In this document: positions 32,721 to 41,817 of the stretch, piece after piece
How the letters are laid out: every line of letters begins with the position of its first letter
How positions within the stretch are numbered: the first letter of the stretch is position 1
From: Falciphora oryzae
Lineage: Eukaryota > Ascomycota > Sordariomycetes > Magnaporthales > Magnaporthaceae
Length of the DNA stretch: 64,000 nucleotides
Assembly (NCBI GenBank): GCA_000733355.1
Contig: JNVV01000003.1
Coordinates: forward strand, 496,001-560,000
Direction: 5' to 3'
Made by a program: the position numbers and the translations under genes
Notes under the pieces: model-generated
The model's input: the letters and a program-made list of their open reading frames with translations, nothing else
Database searches by the model: none
Told to the model about the DNA's origin: nothing

Positions 32721-33338
32721 ATGGTCTCTCACTCGCTCAAGACGAGCCTTCTGGCTGGCTTTGTCGCCTACCTGGCCGGTGCCCTGCCGCTTGCCGCCGC
32801 GGCTCGCTCACCAGTTGGCTTCCGCGCCGAGAAGCGCGCAGAGAACACCGTCGCCGCCCGTGCCGCTAGCCCCTGCGACACCGTGAGGTGCGGCTGGGGA
32901 CAAGTCTGCCAGCCCTCGGCGGATGGCAAGAAGGCCACCTGCGTCGACGTTCCTCCCGAGGGCCTGTGCGGCACCATCGCCTGCCCTCCCGGCACGAAAT
33001 GCTGCAACCCGCTGATGAACATCTGTGTCAAGCCGGGCAAGGTCTGCCCTCTGGCGGCTTCCGAGGCCGTGGAGACCCGCGAGACCAAGGAGAAGTGCGG
33101 GCCTGTCTTCTGCGAGGCCGGCACCGAGTGCTGCAACTCGAGCTGCGGCATCTGCGTCAAGCCTGGCGGCGGGTGCACCAAGCAGATCTGCCTGCCGCCA
33201 TATGATGGCAGCGGCCCGAAGTGCGGCAAGAGCAAGTGCCCCCAGGGAATGGTCTGTTGCAACTCGAGCTGTGGCATCTGCACCCTCCCTGGCGGCTTCT
33301 GCACGCAGCAGATTTGCGAGGACAAGCAAGTTCAGTGA
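32721..33338 (+). CDS. Secreted cysteine-repeat protein (effector-like)
   Basis: A single exon of 205 residues. A signal peptide (about residues 1-27) is followed by a Lys-Arg site (38-39) suited to Kex2 processing. The mature part has three related cysteine modules: about 83-109 (CGTIACPPGTKCCN), 126-157 (CGPVFCEAGTECCNSSCG) and 168-199 (CGKSKCPQGMVCCNSSCG). The last two share the pattern C-x4-C-x5-CC-x3-C-x2-C-x5-C-x4-C, and a degenerate copy may lie at 52-74. Cysteines are in even, regularly spaced numbers, as in disulfide-bonded secreted proteins. Similar short cysteine-repeat proteins are common in fungal secretomes. Whether this one acts on a host, a competitor or the cell wall cannot be told. 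Confidence 0.85.
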   Translation: MVSHSLKTSLLAGFVAYLAGALPLAAAARSPVGFRAEKRAENTVAARAASPCDTVRCGWGQVCQPSADGKKATCVDVPPEGLCGTIACPPGTKCCNPLMNICVKPGKVCPLAASEAVETRETKEKCGPVFCEAGTECCNSSCGICVKPGGGCTKQICLPPYDGSGPKCGKSKCPQGMVCCNSSCGICTLPGGFCTQQICEDKQVQ

Positions 33339-34010
33339 TCAGGAGGTTGAGGCGCATGATTGACAGCAGGTTTCGGGGGATTTTGGGGTATTAGACGCCA
33401 TTTCGTGGTCGCGATAGTCGACCAAGCGGAACTCTGTTGTTGGAATATGCGAGCTGGTTCGATCGGATTTGTTTCCTTGTTCGTATTCGGTGGCCTATCC
33501 AGTCAGCTTTTGCAATTTATCCCTTCATTTTTAATTTTTATATGAAGCACAAGTGCTACCAGACCAATCACCAAGTGACCTTGATCGCGACGACCCTAGA
33601 CATCAGTCGAACCGCAACCCCCTGGAGTGTTCACCTGCAAGGAAATCATTGGCCCCGCGGAAGCACGCGGGGCACCCGCGGTGTCAACTTGACACCAACA
33701 GCCCTAGACATGGAGCCGGCTATGCGTGGTTGTGGCGTATGGCTATTGGACGGTTCAGGGGCCAGACGCCAGGTGCAACCCCTGAAAACCAATCGAGGCC
33801 GGGAAATAGGCGTCAGTCCCACAAGAGATTTCCCCCCACTATCCGCAGGGGGCTTTGATCTCCCAGCCCCATGCACCGAGCCGCGTGTCCCGATGTCTAA
33901 AAGCGTGTTGCCCCGACTTTTCTCTGCCATGTCCTGTTCGTGCCCAACCTAAGGGCGGCAAGGAGTCCAGCTCCAGGCGAAGACAGCTGCGACCATATCG
34001 CCGAGAAAAC
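33339..34010. other. Intergenic, upstream of the NLR gene
   Basis: No gene recognised. The NLR frame stays open upstream to 33855, but the first 52 codons are of low quality, so the region is treated as leader. Confidence 0.5.
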
Positions 34011-37000
34011 ATGGCGCTGAACGGCAACGCGGCGGCGAGCGGCGAGCCCGCTCAGGGGCGCATCGACGACATCATCAGCCTTCCCGGGGGATATTTTGGA
34101 TATGAGGATAAGCTGAACAGCGCCGCAACCGGATTGATCTCGCAGGTGGACCCCACTCAGGCACAGCTCCCGCGCCTCGGTGACCTCATCAACCTTCTGC
34201 GAGGTGGCGTGGAACAACATCAAGCAAATGCCACAACACGACCTCAGCCCTATGTCAGAGTCAGCGCGTGTTTTGTTAGCTGGCATACCGAGAGCAATGC
34301 CGGCGCGGACAGCAAGGCCCGAATTGCAGCCAGAGATGAGCTGAGGGACGTGTTCAAAAACGGTTACAAGTATGCCGTGCACGACATCAAGCTGCCCAGC
34401 TCAGACGTCGCCGCTCGCGAGCTCGAACACGGCGTCTACGAGCAAGTGCGGGAGCTGCAGAAGCAAGGCTCTGGCGCACCAGGTAAGCAGACGGAAAGCT
34501 GCCTGCTTGTGCTGCACTACGCCGGCGACTCGGTCTACCGTCGGTCGGACAAAAAGGGCGTCTGGGTGGACAAGCTGGCGGCAGGGCACTCGGCGGTGCC
34601 GTGGCAGGAGATCACCGAGTGCGTCCGCCTGGCCACCTGCGATGTGCTGCTCATCTTCGACTGCGGCTTCGCGCACTCCGTGGTGCGACGGGACGTCGAG
34701 TGGAAATGTCGGTGTGAGGTGCTTGGCGCTCGGGCAGGGCAGGCGACTGGAAGCTTCACCAACGAATTGGCCTCGATTCTCAAGGCGTCGTTGGGGAGGC
34801 CAATCGCGACGACACAGCTGGCCTGCAAACTTTCGTGGGGCCCCAGCTTTGGCGACTTCAGTCCCTGTGTTCCACGCCTCTGGAGTCCTCTGACGGCAGG
34901 CGCGGCCGCCCCGCCTGCCATCGTACTCCACGCATTGGGCGCCACCCCCGCGGCGTTCCCTCAAACAACACCTTCTGCCGACCGAACCATCGCCGACGGC
35001 TATTCGCGCGTCATTGTGGGCGTCCGACTTGCGAATCCAACCGAGGCTTCCGTGCTGCAGGAATGGCAGCGCTGGGTCGCCGAGAGCTCCAAGACGGTGG
35101 CGGCAGGAAACCTCACAGTGGACAAGCAGCTGCTGGCTTCAGTGCGCCTCCACTGTCTCCTCGAGGGAAACCCAGCGACCGGAATCGCTTCCATGCCCGC
35201 CTGGCTTTGGGCGCTACTAGGACCGCATCCGGCCTGGAGCTTCATTTCCACGGCCGCTTCCGATTCTAACCTTCTCCCAGTCCCAATCCCGCCTTCGCCG
35301 CAGAACGGATCTGCGCTGCCCGACCCGCCGGCCTATTCTGAACATCCGACACCAACGAAACCCCTCAACGGCGACTCGAAGCCACCAGCGCACAATGGTG
35401 TGGCCAAGAATGGCCCATCTTCTGGCAGTGAGAAGGAGAACACACCACAATCACCCGGCCAGGTCGACAGGAACATTGTGGAGGCGCTGTTTGCGAAAGC
35501 TCTGGCCTCGGCTCAACTTCGTGTCAGCGAGTCCAAAGCACGGCGCTTGGAAGACTTCATGAATCCCCCTCTTCGCAGTGTCGAAGACCTGCTGGGCGTC
35601 GTCGACAGCCAGAACGAAAAGTTCACCAGCTTCAGGGAGAAACGAAAGCCTTTGTTTGACGCAATCTTGGCCGCATGCACGCCGCTCGAAAAAGTGGGCG
35701 AAGCCTTGGCTGGCGCTGCTTCAGAAGCATTCCCTCCTGCCCAAAACGTCTTTGCGGCCGTCATGTACCTCATCAACGCCGCCAAGGATGTCTCTCAGAT
35801 CTACGACTCCATCATTGAGCTGTTCGTCCAGCTCTCCGACTTCACCAACCGACTCAAGTTCTACATGTCGGAGAGACTCTCGCCAGAGCTATACAACAAG
35901 GTGTCGGAGATTCTGGCCACTGTCTTCGAGGCCCTCGTTTTGGCTGCCAATGAGGTTCACCGCGGTCGACTAAAGGCGTACTTCAAGCGTCTGTTTGGGC
36001 GCGAGAGTCCGATTCCCGACGTCATGCAGCGCCTTGCCGCGTTGACAGAAGCGGAAGAGAAGTTAGTCATGGCCGAAACAAACGCGAGCGTCAAGCGGTC
36101 CCTGTCTAATCAGGATAAGCTGCTTGAGATTATCTCGCGTGTTGACGTCAGCATCCAGACCATCCGAGCCGAAACGCGCCACGAGCCCCAGACCAGGGAG
36201 CAGGCGCTGTCGACGAACCGAACCAAGCTCAAGGGCATTCTTCGGCCGTCAGCCTATGCCCAGGACATTTACTTCGGGCTCAGTCGCACGCGCACTCCTG
36301 GCACAGGCGACTGGCTCCTGGAAGATGCGTCTTTGAAAGCCTGGATTGCTGGCGACATTCGGTTTCTGTGGATATGCGGCAACCCGGGCAGCGGGAAATC
36401 CTACTTGACATCGAGGCTGGTGTCGTGGGGACTGAACCTGCTCGAGGAGCAAGACGAGACGCATATGTTGGGATATTTCTTCTTCAAGCAGAACAACCCC
36501 GAAACCCGCTCCTTCATTCAAGCCCTGCGCGACATGGCCTTCCAGATTTGTGAGCAGGACGTGTTCTACGGCAAACAGGTACTTCAGGGGGTCTCCAGCA
36601 ACGACGACATCAAAACAGTCTCGAGCGCCTTCCGCCATCTTCTCATCGAGCCGATAGTGCCGGATCGGTGGAAGCGACATATTTATATCCTGCTCGATGG
36701 CGTGGACGAAGCGGATCCGCAGGAACTTGCCGAGTTTTTGCCTCTGCTCGACGATCTCAACAAACAAACGCCAATCAACACTCGCGTTCAGGTCGCCATG
36801 GTCGGACGCACATCTCTCTCGGAAGCCGTCATGGAGCGTTTCGAGAACGACTCTACAGCTGGGCGCGCGTATCGGACAATTCATATCACCCCAGAGCGAA
36901 ACGCTGCAGACATTACCTCGTACATCTCCGAAGGTGTCTACTCTGCCCGCATACTACGCGGCACATCCGATGACTTCAAAAATCAAGTAATTGAGGTTAT

Positions 37001-40000
37001 GAAAAACCAGGTCGACGGGCTCTTCATCCTGGCCAAGTTCATGCTTGCTGAGCTCAATCGGGCGCGACACCCCCGCCGTATCATCGATGGCCTACGGTCG
37101 TACCCCAAGGAGATCACGGGGATGCTGAGGAAAACGGTCCTCAGTTTCTCCGAGACACTCACTACCGACGACGCTGCCGACCTAAACGAAATACTCTGCT
37201 GGGTCTCGGTTGCACAGATGGCCCTCACTATGGAGCAGATAGAGTCCATCTTGACACTTAAAGTCGGGGATCCCCCTTACCGGCTCGAAGAAACCCTTCG
37301 CGGCCAGCAGTCGTGCTTCTTCACTTTGGAGCGCGCAGATGGTTTGTCAACAGCTGATCTTGCAGAGAGGACAAACGACGAAATTCGCCGGCAGGCCCAG
37401 AGCGCCTTACAAAAGTCCCCGAGCCTGGATGGCGATGGGGCCACGCTCGCCGGGAGGGTCCCCAGCGCAGACCACGATATAGAGTATGTATCAAACAAGC
37501 GGACTACGCTAGTGACTTTCTGCCACGCATCAGTCCGCGAGTTCTTCCTCAGCGATGACTCTACCAATCTCCGTGCCGGCGAGGGCTCGCAGGCCATCGG
37601 CTTCGACCTGGCCGAGGCACGCCTCCACGTCCTAGAAACCTGCCTTCGCATCTTCACCGACCCAGACTTCTTTACTACCGTCGGCGAGGAGGGTCTTTCT
37701 CTCCAGCGATATGCAGCTTGGTACTGGCAGGAGCACCTCCAGGAGGTAGACAGGCAATCGTTGCCCGCGTCTCAAAAGGCGGAGATTGGGCGGATGATTT
37801 ACGGCATGCTTAACGAAGAACTGGTGGTTCTGGCCTGGACAAACCTGTTCGAGGAGTCACTCGACATCTGGACCGACAGCAATATCGACTGCGTGCGCGA
37901 GTGGCTTGGTGACCCAGAAGTGGTCGCATACTATTCCGCAACGGAAAAATCGTGGGCGGATGCCGCCTCGAAGAACCAGGTGAATCTCCTGGAGCCCATG
38001 GGCCGCATCTACGCTCGGGCTTGGCTACAGGATGGGTTTGTCACTTACATGCCTACCCTGTTTTGCTTCGGTGTCGTGCAGACACTAGCTTTGATGACCG
38101 AGGATGCTTCGGGTTTATGGTCCTTCTCAGAGCAGCACTGGGAAGATATCACGCTTGAAAGCAGAATCATCAAAGCGACCAAGTGGGCGGCCAGTCATCT
38201 GGATGCCAGCTGGAAGCGAAGCGCGCCACCGACGACCAGTACAGGGGACCCTGCTATGGACGGGCACTGGTATAGGCGTATCGGTTCGACCTTCCTCAAC
38301 TTTGGCCTGCACCACCAGGCCCTGCAGTACTTTCAGACCGCCTTAGCCACGGACGGCAGCATCATCCAGAACTGCGGTCGCATTGGCCTCTGCCACGCTT
38401 TGAATGGCAACTACGAAAAGGCGCTGCGCCTGCACCTTATCGCTGAGACCGTCGAAATCCATGAGCTATCGATATCCCTCAACATAGATCTCTTCGATCC
38501 CAAGAAGCTGACGCCGACCAACTCGTTCAACTCCAATGCTGAGTCGGTTGTCGCAGCACTGACCGTCTCCGAGTCCTTCTCGTCCACGATGTCCTCCAAG
38601 GAGAACAGAGAGCGACACCAGGAGATCGAGGCAGCCAAGTGGCGACTGTACCAGAACCTGTGTCGCATTGCCGGTTGCTACAACAAACTGGGGAACATTT
38701 CGCAGGCACTGGTCTACGCGCGACGCGCAACTTCAGACATCTTCCGAAACCAACACGCTGATTTCGAGCCTGACGCTGCCTACGCCCGTCTCCTCGCCGA
38801 GAACGGCCGCATCGCGGAGCTAATGACGCTCTTCCACGAGCTCGACACACGGCAGACGGCGCGCCACGGAAGCGGACAGAGCCGTTTCATCTCCTTCCTC
38901 CTCTCGCAGTTGCCTGACTTGACTATCAGCCTGTGGCTCCCTGAGGCAGCCGCCCGGACAGAGCAGACCGAGATTTTGGCGCGCCGCTATGTCAGTGCCA
39001 TCGCTGCCGCTACCGAGGCACAGGACTACTGGAAGGAGCTCTACCTGCGCAACTGCCTCGGCAGCGTTTACCTTTGCTCCCAGCCGCACCATGACCGTGC
39101 AATTTCCCTACACGAAGATCTACTCTTTTCGCCGCTGTTCAAACCGCAGAAGGGCACCTTGGCTGTGCGCGCCGAACACGTGTCCTCATTTGCCCAACTC
39201 TCTCGCGCGTACTTTGTCAAGGCATTGGCCGCCGACCCAATTTTGCTCGACGAGGCCAAGGTAGCCCCCTGGGTGGCAAGGCTGGAGATGCTGATGGGAA
39301 AACGGCAGGTTTTATTCAAGGATTCCAATGATGGAGCCAGATTGCGCGCCGCAGGACTGGAGTTCAACGAGGCCGCTATTTACCTTATTCTTCTTTACCG
39401 GGTTCAGGCACAGAAGAAGGGACAGGAGGCAATGGTCGCAAAGTCTAAGCGGCTGGTGTCCGCGCGAGTTGCCGAATGTCTTGAGCTACTTGAAGACGAC
39501 GAGCCGCAAAACGACATCGTCGCTCTGCAGAACCTACAGCGCACCCTGCTCGCCGCCGGTGACGATGTTAACACGGTGGCCCTGTGGCAGTCGATTCGGC
39601 GACCCGTTGGAACAAGCGAGGACACCGACACAATGGACCCTCCCAGAGTGGTTAGCCCCGAGCCTGGTAGCAGGCGCGACAAATCCAAGGGTAAGGCCAG
39701 CCCGTCGCCACACCCCGCGACCGGCCGGAGCAGACAGTCCGGTAATTCATCGCCCGGTAGCTCAACACCTGGGCCCAGCAATGTTAAAGGCAGAAGCAGT
39801 CCATCCCTAGGATCGACTCCCGGAGCCGGAGGTCGCAACACTAGGCGCGTCGATAGCAGCCCTACCATACCAGCTCCCCATCTGGCGACAACCAAGTCGT
39901 CCGAGAGGCGGCCTAGTGACTCGTCTGGTCGCTCAAGCCCTTCCTTCTCGCCCTCGCCGCGACGCCGCGGGCGCGACCTGGTGCTGTCCCAGGTGTTTGA

Positions 40001-40427
40001 ACCTGGCTGGGGCTCGAGCTACTACTCGGGCGGGGAAGACCTGGGCGGCCTGCTCGGCGCTCATGGTACCGCGGGACTGCTAGTCTGCGACCACTGTCTG
40101 CGTCGCCTGACGCCCGAGGTCGAGTTCGTGGTGTGCAAGCTGTGCATCGACTCCAAGGCGTGCCTTGCATGCCTGGCCGCGTTGAAGGCGCGCGCGGGCC
40201 AGCCGCCGTCGCCTGATCATGCCTCCTCCGCGTGCAGCACCGCACACCAGTGGCTCACGATCCCGCCCCTGACGCGGCAGCTGCGGGGGGGCGAGATCCT
40301 GGTTGACGGGGCAGTGACGAAGATGGACGAGTGGAAGGCCGGCTTGAGGCTGAAATGGGTCGCTGGCCGCACTATCCAGCAGCCGGCACCTGTTTCTGGG
40401 CTGGCTATCACCCTAAATCCAAGCTGA
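34011..40427 (+). CDS. NLR/STAND protein: caspase-like, Goodbye-like, NACHT, TPR, C-terminal zinc-finger-like
   Basis: A single exon of 2,138 residues, started at MALNGNAAASGEP; an in-frame ATG at 33855 is less likely. Residues about 80-300 form a caspase/metacaspase-like fold with a candidate His in LLVLHYAGD (His169) and Cys in LLIFDCGFAHS (Cys218), the spacing expected of the catalytic dyad. After a Pro/Ser-rich linker, residues about 535-690 are helical and resemble the fungal Goodbye domain (VMYLINAAKDVSQIYDSIIE). The NACHT ATPase has the P-loop CGNPGSGKSYLT (about 789-800) and Walker B YILLDGVDEAD (about 893-903). Residues about 1420-1640 look TPR-like. A Ser/Pro-rich stretch follows, then a C-terminal cysteine cluster CDHC...CKLC...CLAC (about 2026-2062) with ACSTAHQW, like a ZZ finger. 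Such proteins sense non-self and trigger cell death. Confidence 0.85.
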   Translation: MALNGNAAASGEPAQGRIDDIISLPGGYFGYEDKLNSAATGLISQVDPTQAQLPRLGDLINLLRGGVEQHQANATTRPQPYVRVSACFVSWHTESNAGADSKARIAARDELRDVFKNGYKYAVHDIKLPSSDVAARELEHGVYEQVRELQKQGSGAPGKQTESCLLVLHYAGDSVYRRSDKKGVWVDKLAAGHSAVPWQEITECVRLATCDVLLIFDCGFAHSVVRRDVEWKCRCEVLGARAGQATGSFTNELASILKASLGRPIATTQLACKLSWGPSFGDFSPCVPRLWSPLTAGAAAPPAIVLHALGATPAAFPQTTPSADRTIADGYSRVIVGVRLANPTEASVLQEWQRWVAESSKTVAAGNLTVDKQLLASVRLHCLLEGNPATGIASMPAWLWALLGPHPAWSFISTAASDSNLLPVPIPPSPQNGSALPDPPAYSEHPTPTKPLNGDSKPPAHNGVAKNGPSSGSEKENTPQSPGQVDRNIVEALFAKALASAQLRVSESKARRLEDFMNPPLRSVEDLLGVVDSQNEKFTSFREKRKPLFDAILAACTPLEKVGEALAGAASEAFPPAQNVFAAVMYLINAAKDVSQIYDSIIELFVQLSDFTNRLKFYMSERLSPELYNKVSEILATVFEALVLAANEVHRGRLKAYFKRLFGRESPIPDVMQRLAALTEAEEKLVMAETNASVKRSLSNQDKLLEIISRVDVSIQTIRAETRHEPQTREQALSTNRTKLKGILRPSAYAQDIYFGLSRTRTPGTGDWLLEDASLKAWIAGDIRFLWICGNPGSGKSYLTSRLVSWGLNLLEEQDETHMLGYFFFKQNNPETRSFIQALRDMAFQICEQDVFYGKQVLQGVSSNDDIKTVSSAFRHLLIEPIVPDRWKRHIYILLDGVDEADPQELAEFLPLLDDLNKQTPINTRVQVAMVGRTSLSEAVMERFENDSTAGRAYRTIHITPERNAADITSYISEGVYSARILRGTSDDFKNQVIEVMKNQVDGLFILAKFMLAELNRARHPRRIIDGLRSYPKEITGMLRKTVLSFSETLTTDDAADLNEILCWVSVAQMALTMEQIESILTLKVGDPPYRLEETLRGQQSCFFTLERADGLSTADLAERTNDEIRRQAQSALQKSPSLDGDGATLAGRVPSADHDIEYVSNKRTTLVTFCHASVREFFLSDDSTNLRAGEGSQAIGFDLAEARLHVLETCLRIFTDPDFFTTVGEEGLSLQRYAAWYWQEHLQEVDRQSLPASQKAEIGRMIYGMLNEELVVLAWTNLFEESLDIWTDSNIDCVREWLGDPEVVAYYSATEKSWADAASKNQVNLLEPMGRIYARAWLQDGFVTYMPTLFCFGVVQTLALMTEDASGLWSFSEQHWEDITLESRIIKATKWAASHLDASWKRSAPPTTSTGDPAMDGHWYRRIGSTFLNFGLHHQALQYFQTALATDGSIIQNCGRIGLCHALNGNYEKALRLHLIAETVEIHELSISLNIDLFDPKKLTPTNSFNSNAESVVAALTVSESFSSTMSSKENRERHQEIEAAKWRLYQNLCRIAGCYNKLGNISQALVYARRATSDIFRNQHADFEPDAAYARLLAENGRIAELMTLFHELDTRQTARHGSGQSRFISFLLSQLPDLTISLWLPEAAARTEQTEILARRYVSAIAAATEAQDYWKELYLRNCLGSVYLCSQPHHDRAISLHEDLLFSPLFKPQKGTLAVRAEHVSSFAQLSRAYFVKALAADPILLDEAKVAPWVARLEMLMGKRQVLFKDSNDGARLRAAGLEFNEAAIYLILLYRVQAQKKGQEAMVAKSKRLVSARVAECLELLEDDEPQNDIVALQNLQRTLLAAGDDVNTVALWQSIRRPVGTSEDTDTMDPPRVVSPEPGSRRDKSKGKASPSPHPATGRSRQSGNSSPGSSTPGPSNVKGRSSPSLGSTPGAGGRNTRRVDSSPTIPAPHLATTKSSERRPSDSSGRSSPSFSPSPRRRGRDLVLSQVFEPGWGSSYYSGGEDLGGLLGAHGTAGLLVCDHCLRRLTPEVEFVVCKLCIDSKACLACLAALKARAGQPPSPDHASSACSTAHQWLTIPPLTRQLRGGEILVDGAVTKMDEWKAGLRLKWVAGRTIQQPAPVSGLAITLNPS

Positions 40428-40932
40428 ACAAATGAGTTCTGCTTTTCATAAGGCTTTTGCACCTTGTTAGGAGGCTTCTTCGCATATCAAGAAGTAACGA
40501 AGCTCACTTCTGGATACATGATCAGTTGTTGGAAAGTAACCCTTGTGATCACGTTGACGTCTCTAAGCCAGCAACCAGAAAGATTCTACACAGTCAAAAG
40601 TATCGCTTTCCGGCGGCAGTTGGACAATGCCACATCTCCTTCACAACAAGGCAATTCCTTTGTGCTCAAAGTGATTATGCATGAGCTGTTCCACCTCAAT
40701 GACAAAGACATTGTGATACCGTAACCTTTGACTAAGTTCTTTGTCTCTCATTCCCCGGCCGAGCTATAAGGTCTGGCAAACATTTTGTCTGAGCTCCCTC
40801 GGTCCCTGCTTCCAGCCAAACCCCTCGTCCAAGGCCCGATCTCCCTTCGGCCTTTTACCCATAGACTTTTGACGGAGAAAACCCTGGCAGATCAGAGAAA
40901 AATCCACGGCCCACCCCAGACACAGTCCGAAC
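40428..40932. other. Intergenic, no gene recognised
   Basis: Short open frames only. It contains the 3' end of the NLR gene and the upstream region of the small gene at 40933. Confidence 0.5.
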
Positions 40933-41421
40933 ATGTGCGTTCGGTGGGGAGCCATGTTCAAGTGCCGGGGTTGCGGGAAGCTCTACATGGTCATCGAGCC
41001 ATTCGACACTCATGTGTACTGGGAGCGGTGCGAGAAGGCCATGAGCAGCCTGCACCGCAGGCCCTGCTATCAGAAGTTTGGCGAGATCCCCGCGAACAGC
41101 TACAAGAAGTTTGAGGGCGACTGCACCGCTCCGGGGAGGCCGTGCCCACGGACAAAGATCCAGCCGTTTAGGCCCTTGCCTCCGTGCGAACGGCGGCCTG
41201 ACATCCCGCCAGAGGGAGCCCCGTCCTCGTGGCTGGCTACGGCGTTTGGATGGCTGAATGCAGGGTCTAGACCAGGTGGCTCGCCGGGGGAGACCGAGGA
41301 GCAGGCGTCGAATCCCAGGGTTGTGGAAGAGTCGAGGACGGGGCGAGGACCTGGACCCAGGCTGCCGGCTGGGTGCTTGGTACTGCCTGACGATGACGAG
41401 GAGTACATGTCCCATCTTTGA
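40933..41421 (+). CDS. Small cysteine-containing protein, function unknown
   Basis: A single exon of 162 residues. The N-terminal 70 residues (MCVRWGAMFKCRGCGKLYMV, then WERCEKA, RRPCYQK, GDCTAPGRPC) resemble a widespread group of short fungal proteins that start MC-x-R and carry paired cysteines, possibly zinc-binding. The second half is Pro/Gly-rich and disordered, ending DDDEEYMSHL. There is no signal peptide. No biochemical role is known. The start is the first in-frame ATG of the cysteine block. Confidence 0.6.
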   Translation: MCVRWGAMFKCRGCGKLYMVIEPFDTHVYWERCEKAMSSLHRRPCYQKFGEIPANSYKKFEGDCTAPGRPCPRTKIQPFRPLPPCERRPDIPPEGAPSSWLATAFGWLNAGSRPGGSPGETEEQASNPRVVEESRTGRGPGPRLPAGCLVLPDDDEEYMSHL

Positions 41422-41817
41422 GGCTAGAGGTCCGGTTCTCGCACCCTCTTCGGAGTGCGTGGCCATGTCCTAAACCATTCATAAATGTATTTACAGCACT
41501 CCCAAATTATTCATTCTTTCCGATGCCACTAAATTTACCAGAAAAAAGCCGTCCACGAATCGGGGCGACTGCCTCCACGGCAAGCTCCGTCATATAACCT
41601 CCATCTCCCGCAAACTTTCTCAAAATGCCAAGAATTAACTCCTTCAGCCGGATGGGACCAGCCAGCTGCCTCGGGCAGGGACTCATGTGTCATGCGAGGG
41701 CGTCTGTGTGCGTGCTTTTAAATTTGTAGCCAGTACCCAATACTACGAAAACTTAGGCTTTCCATTTTCCGTAATGCTCTTTCCAGCCACCTCCTGCCCA
41801 TCCAGACGGCAGCCAAA
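41422..41817. other. Upstream region of the ferric reductase gene
   Basis: No gene recognised. Iron-responsive GATA-type sites were not clear enough to call. Confidence 0.4.

Noticed and set aside
32768..33329. Minus-strand frames opposite the cysteine-repeat protein
   Set aside because: Shadow frames; the plus-strand frame has a signal peptide and regular cysteine modules.
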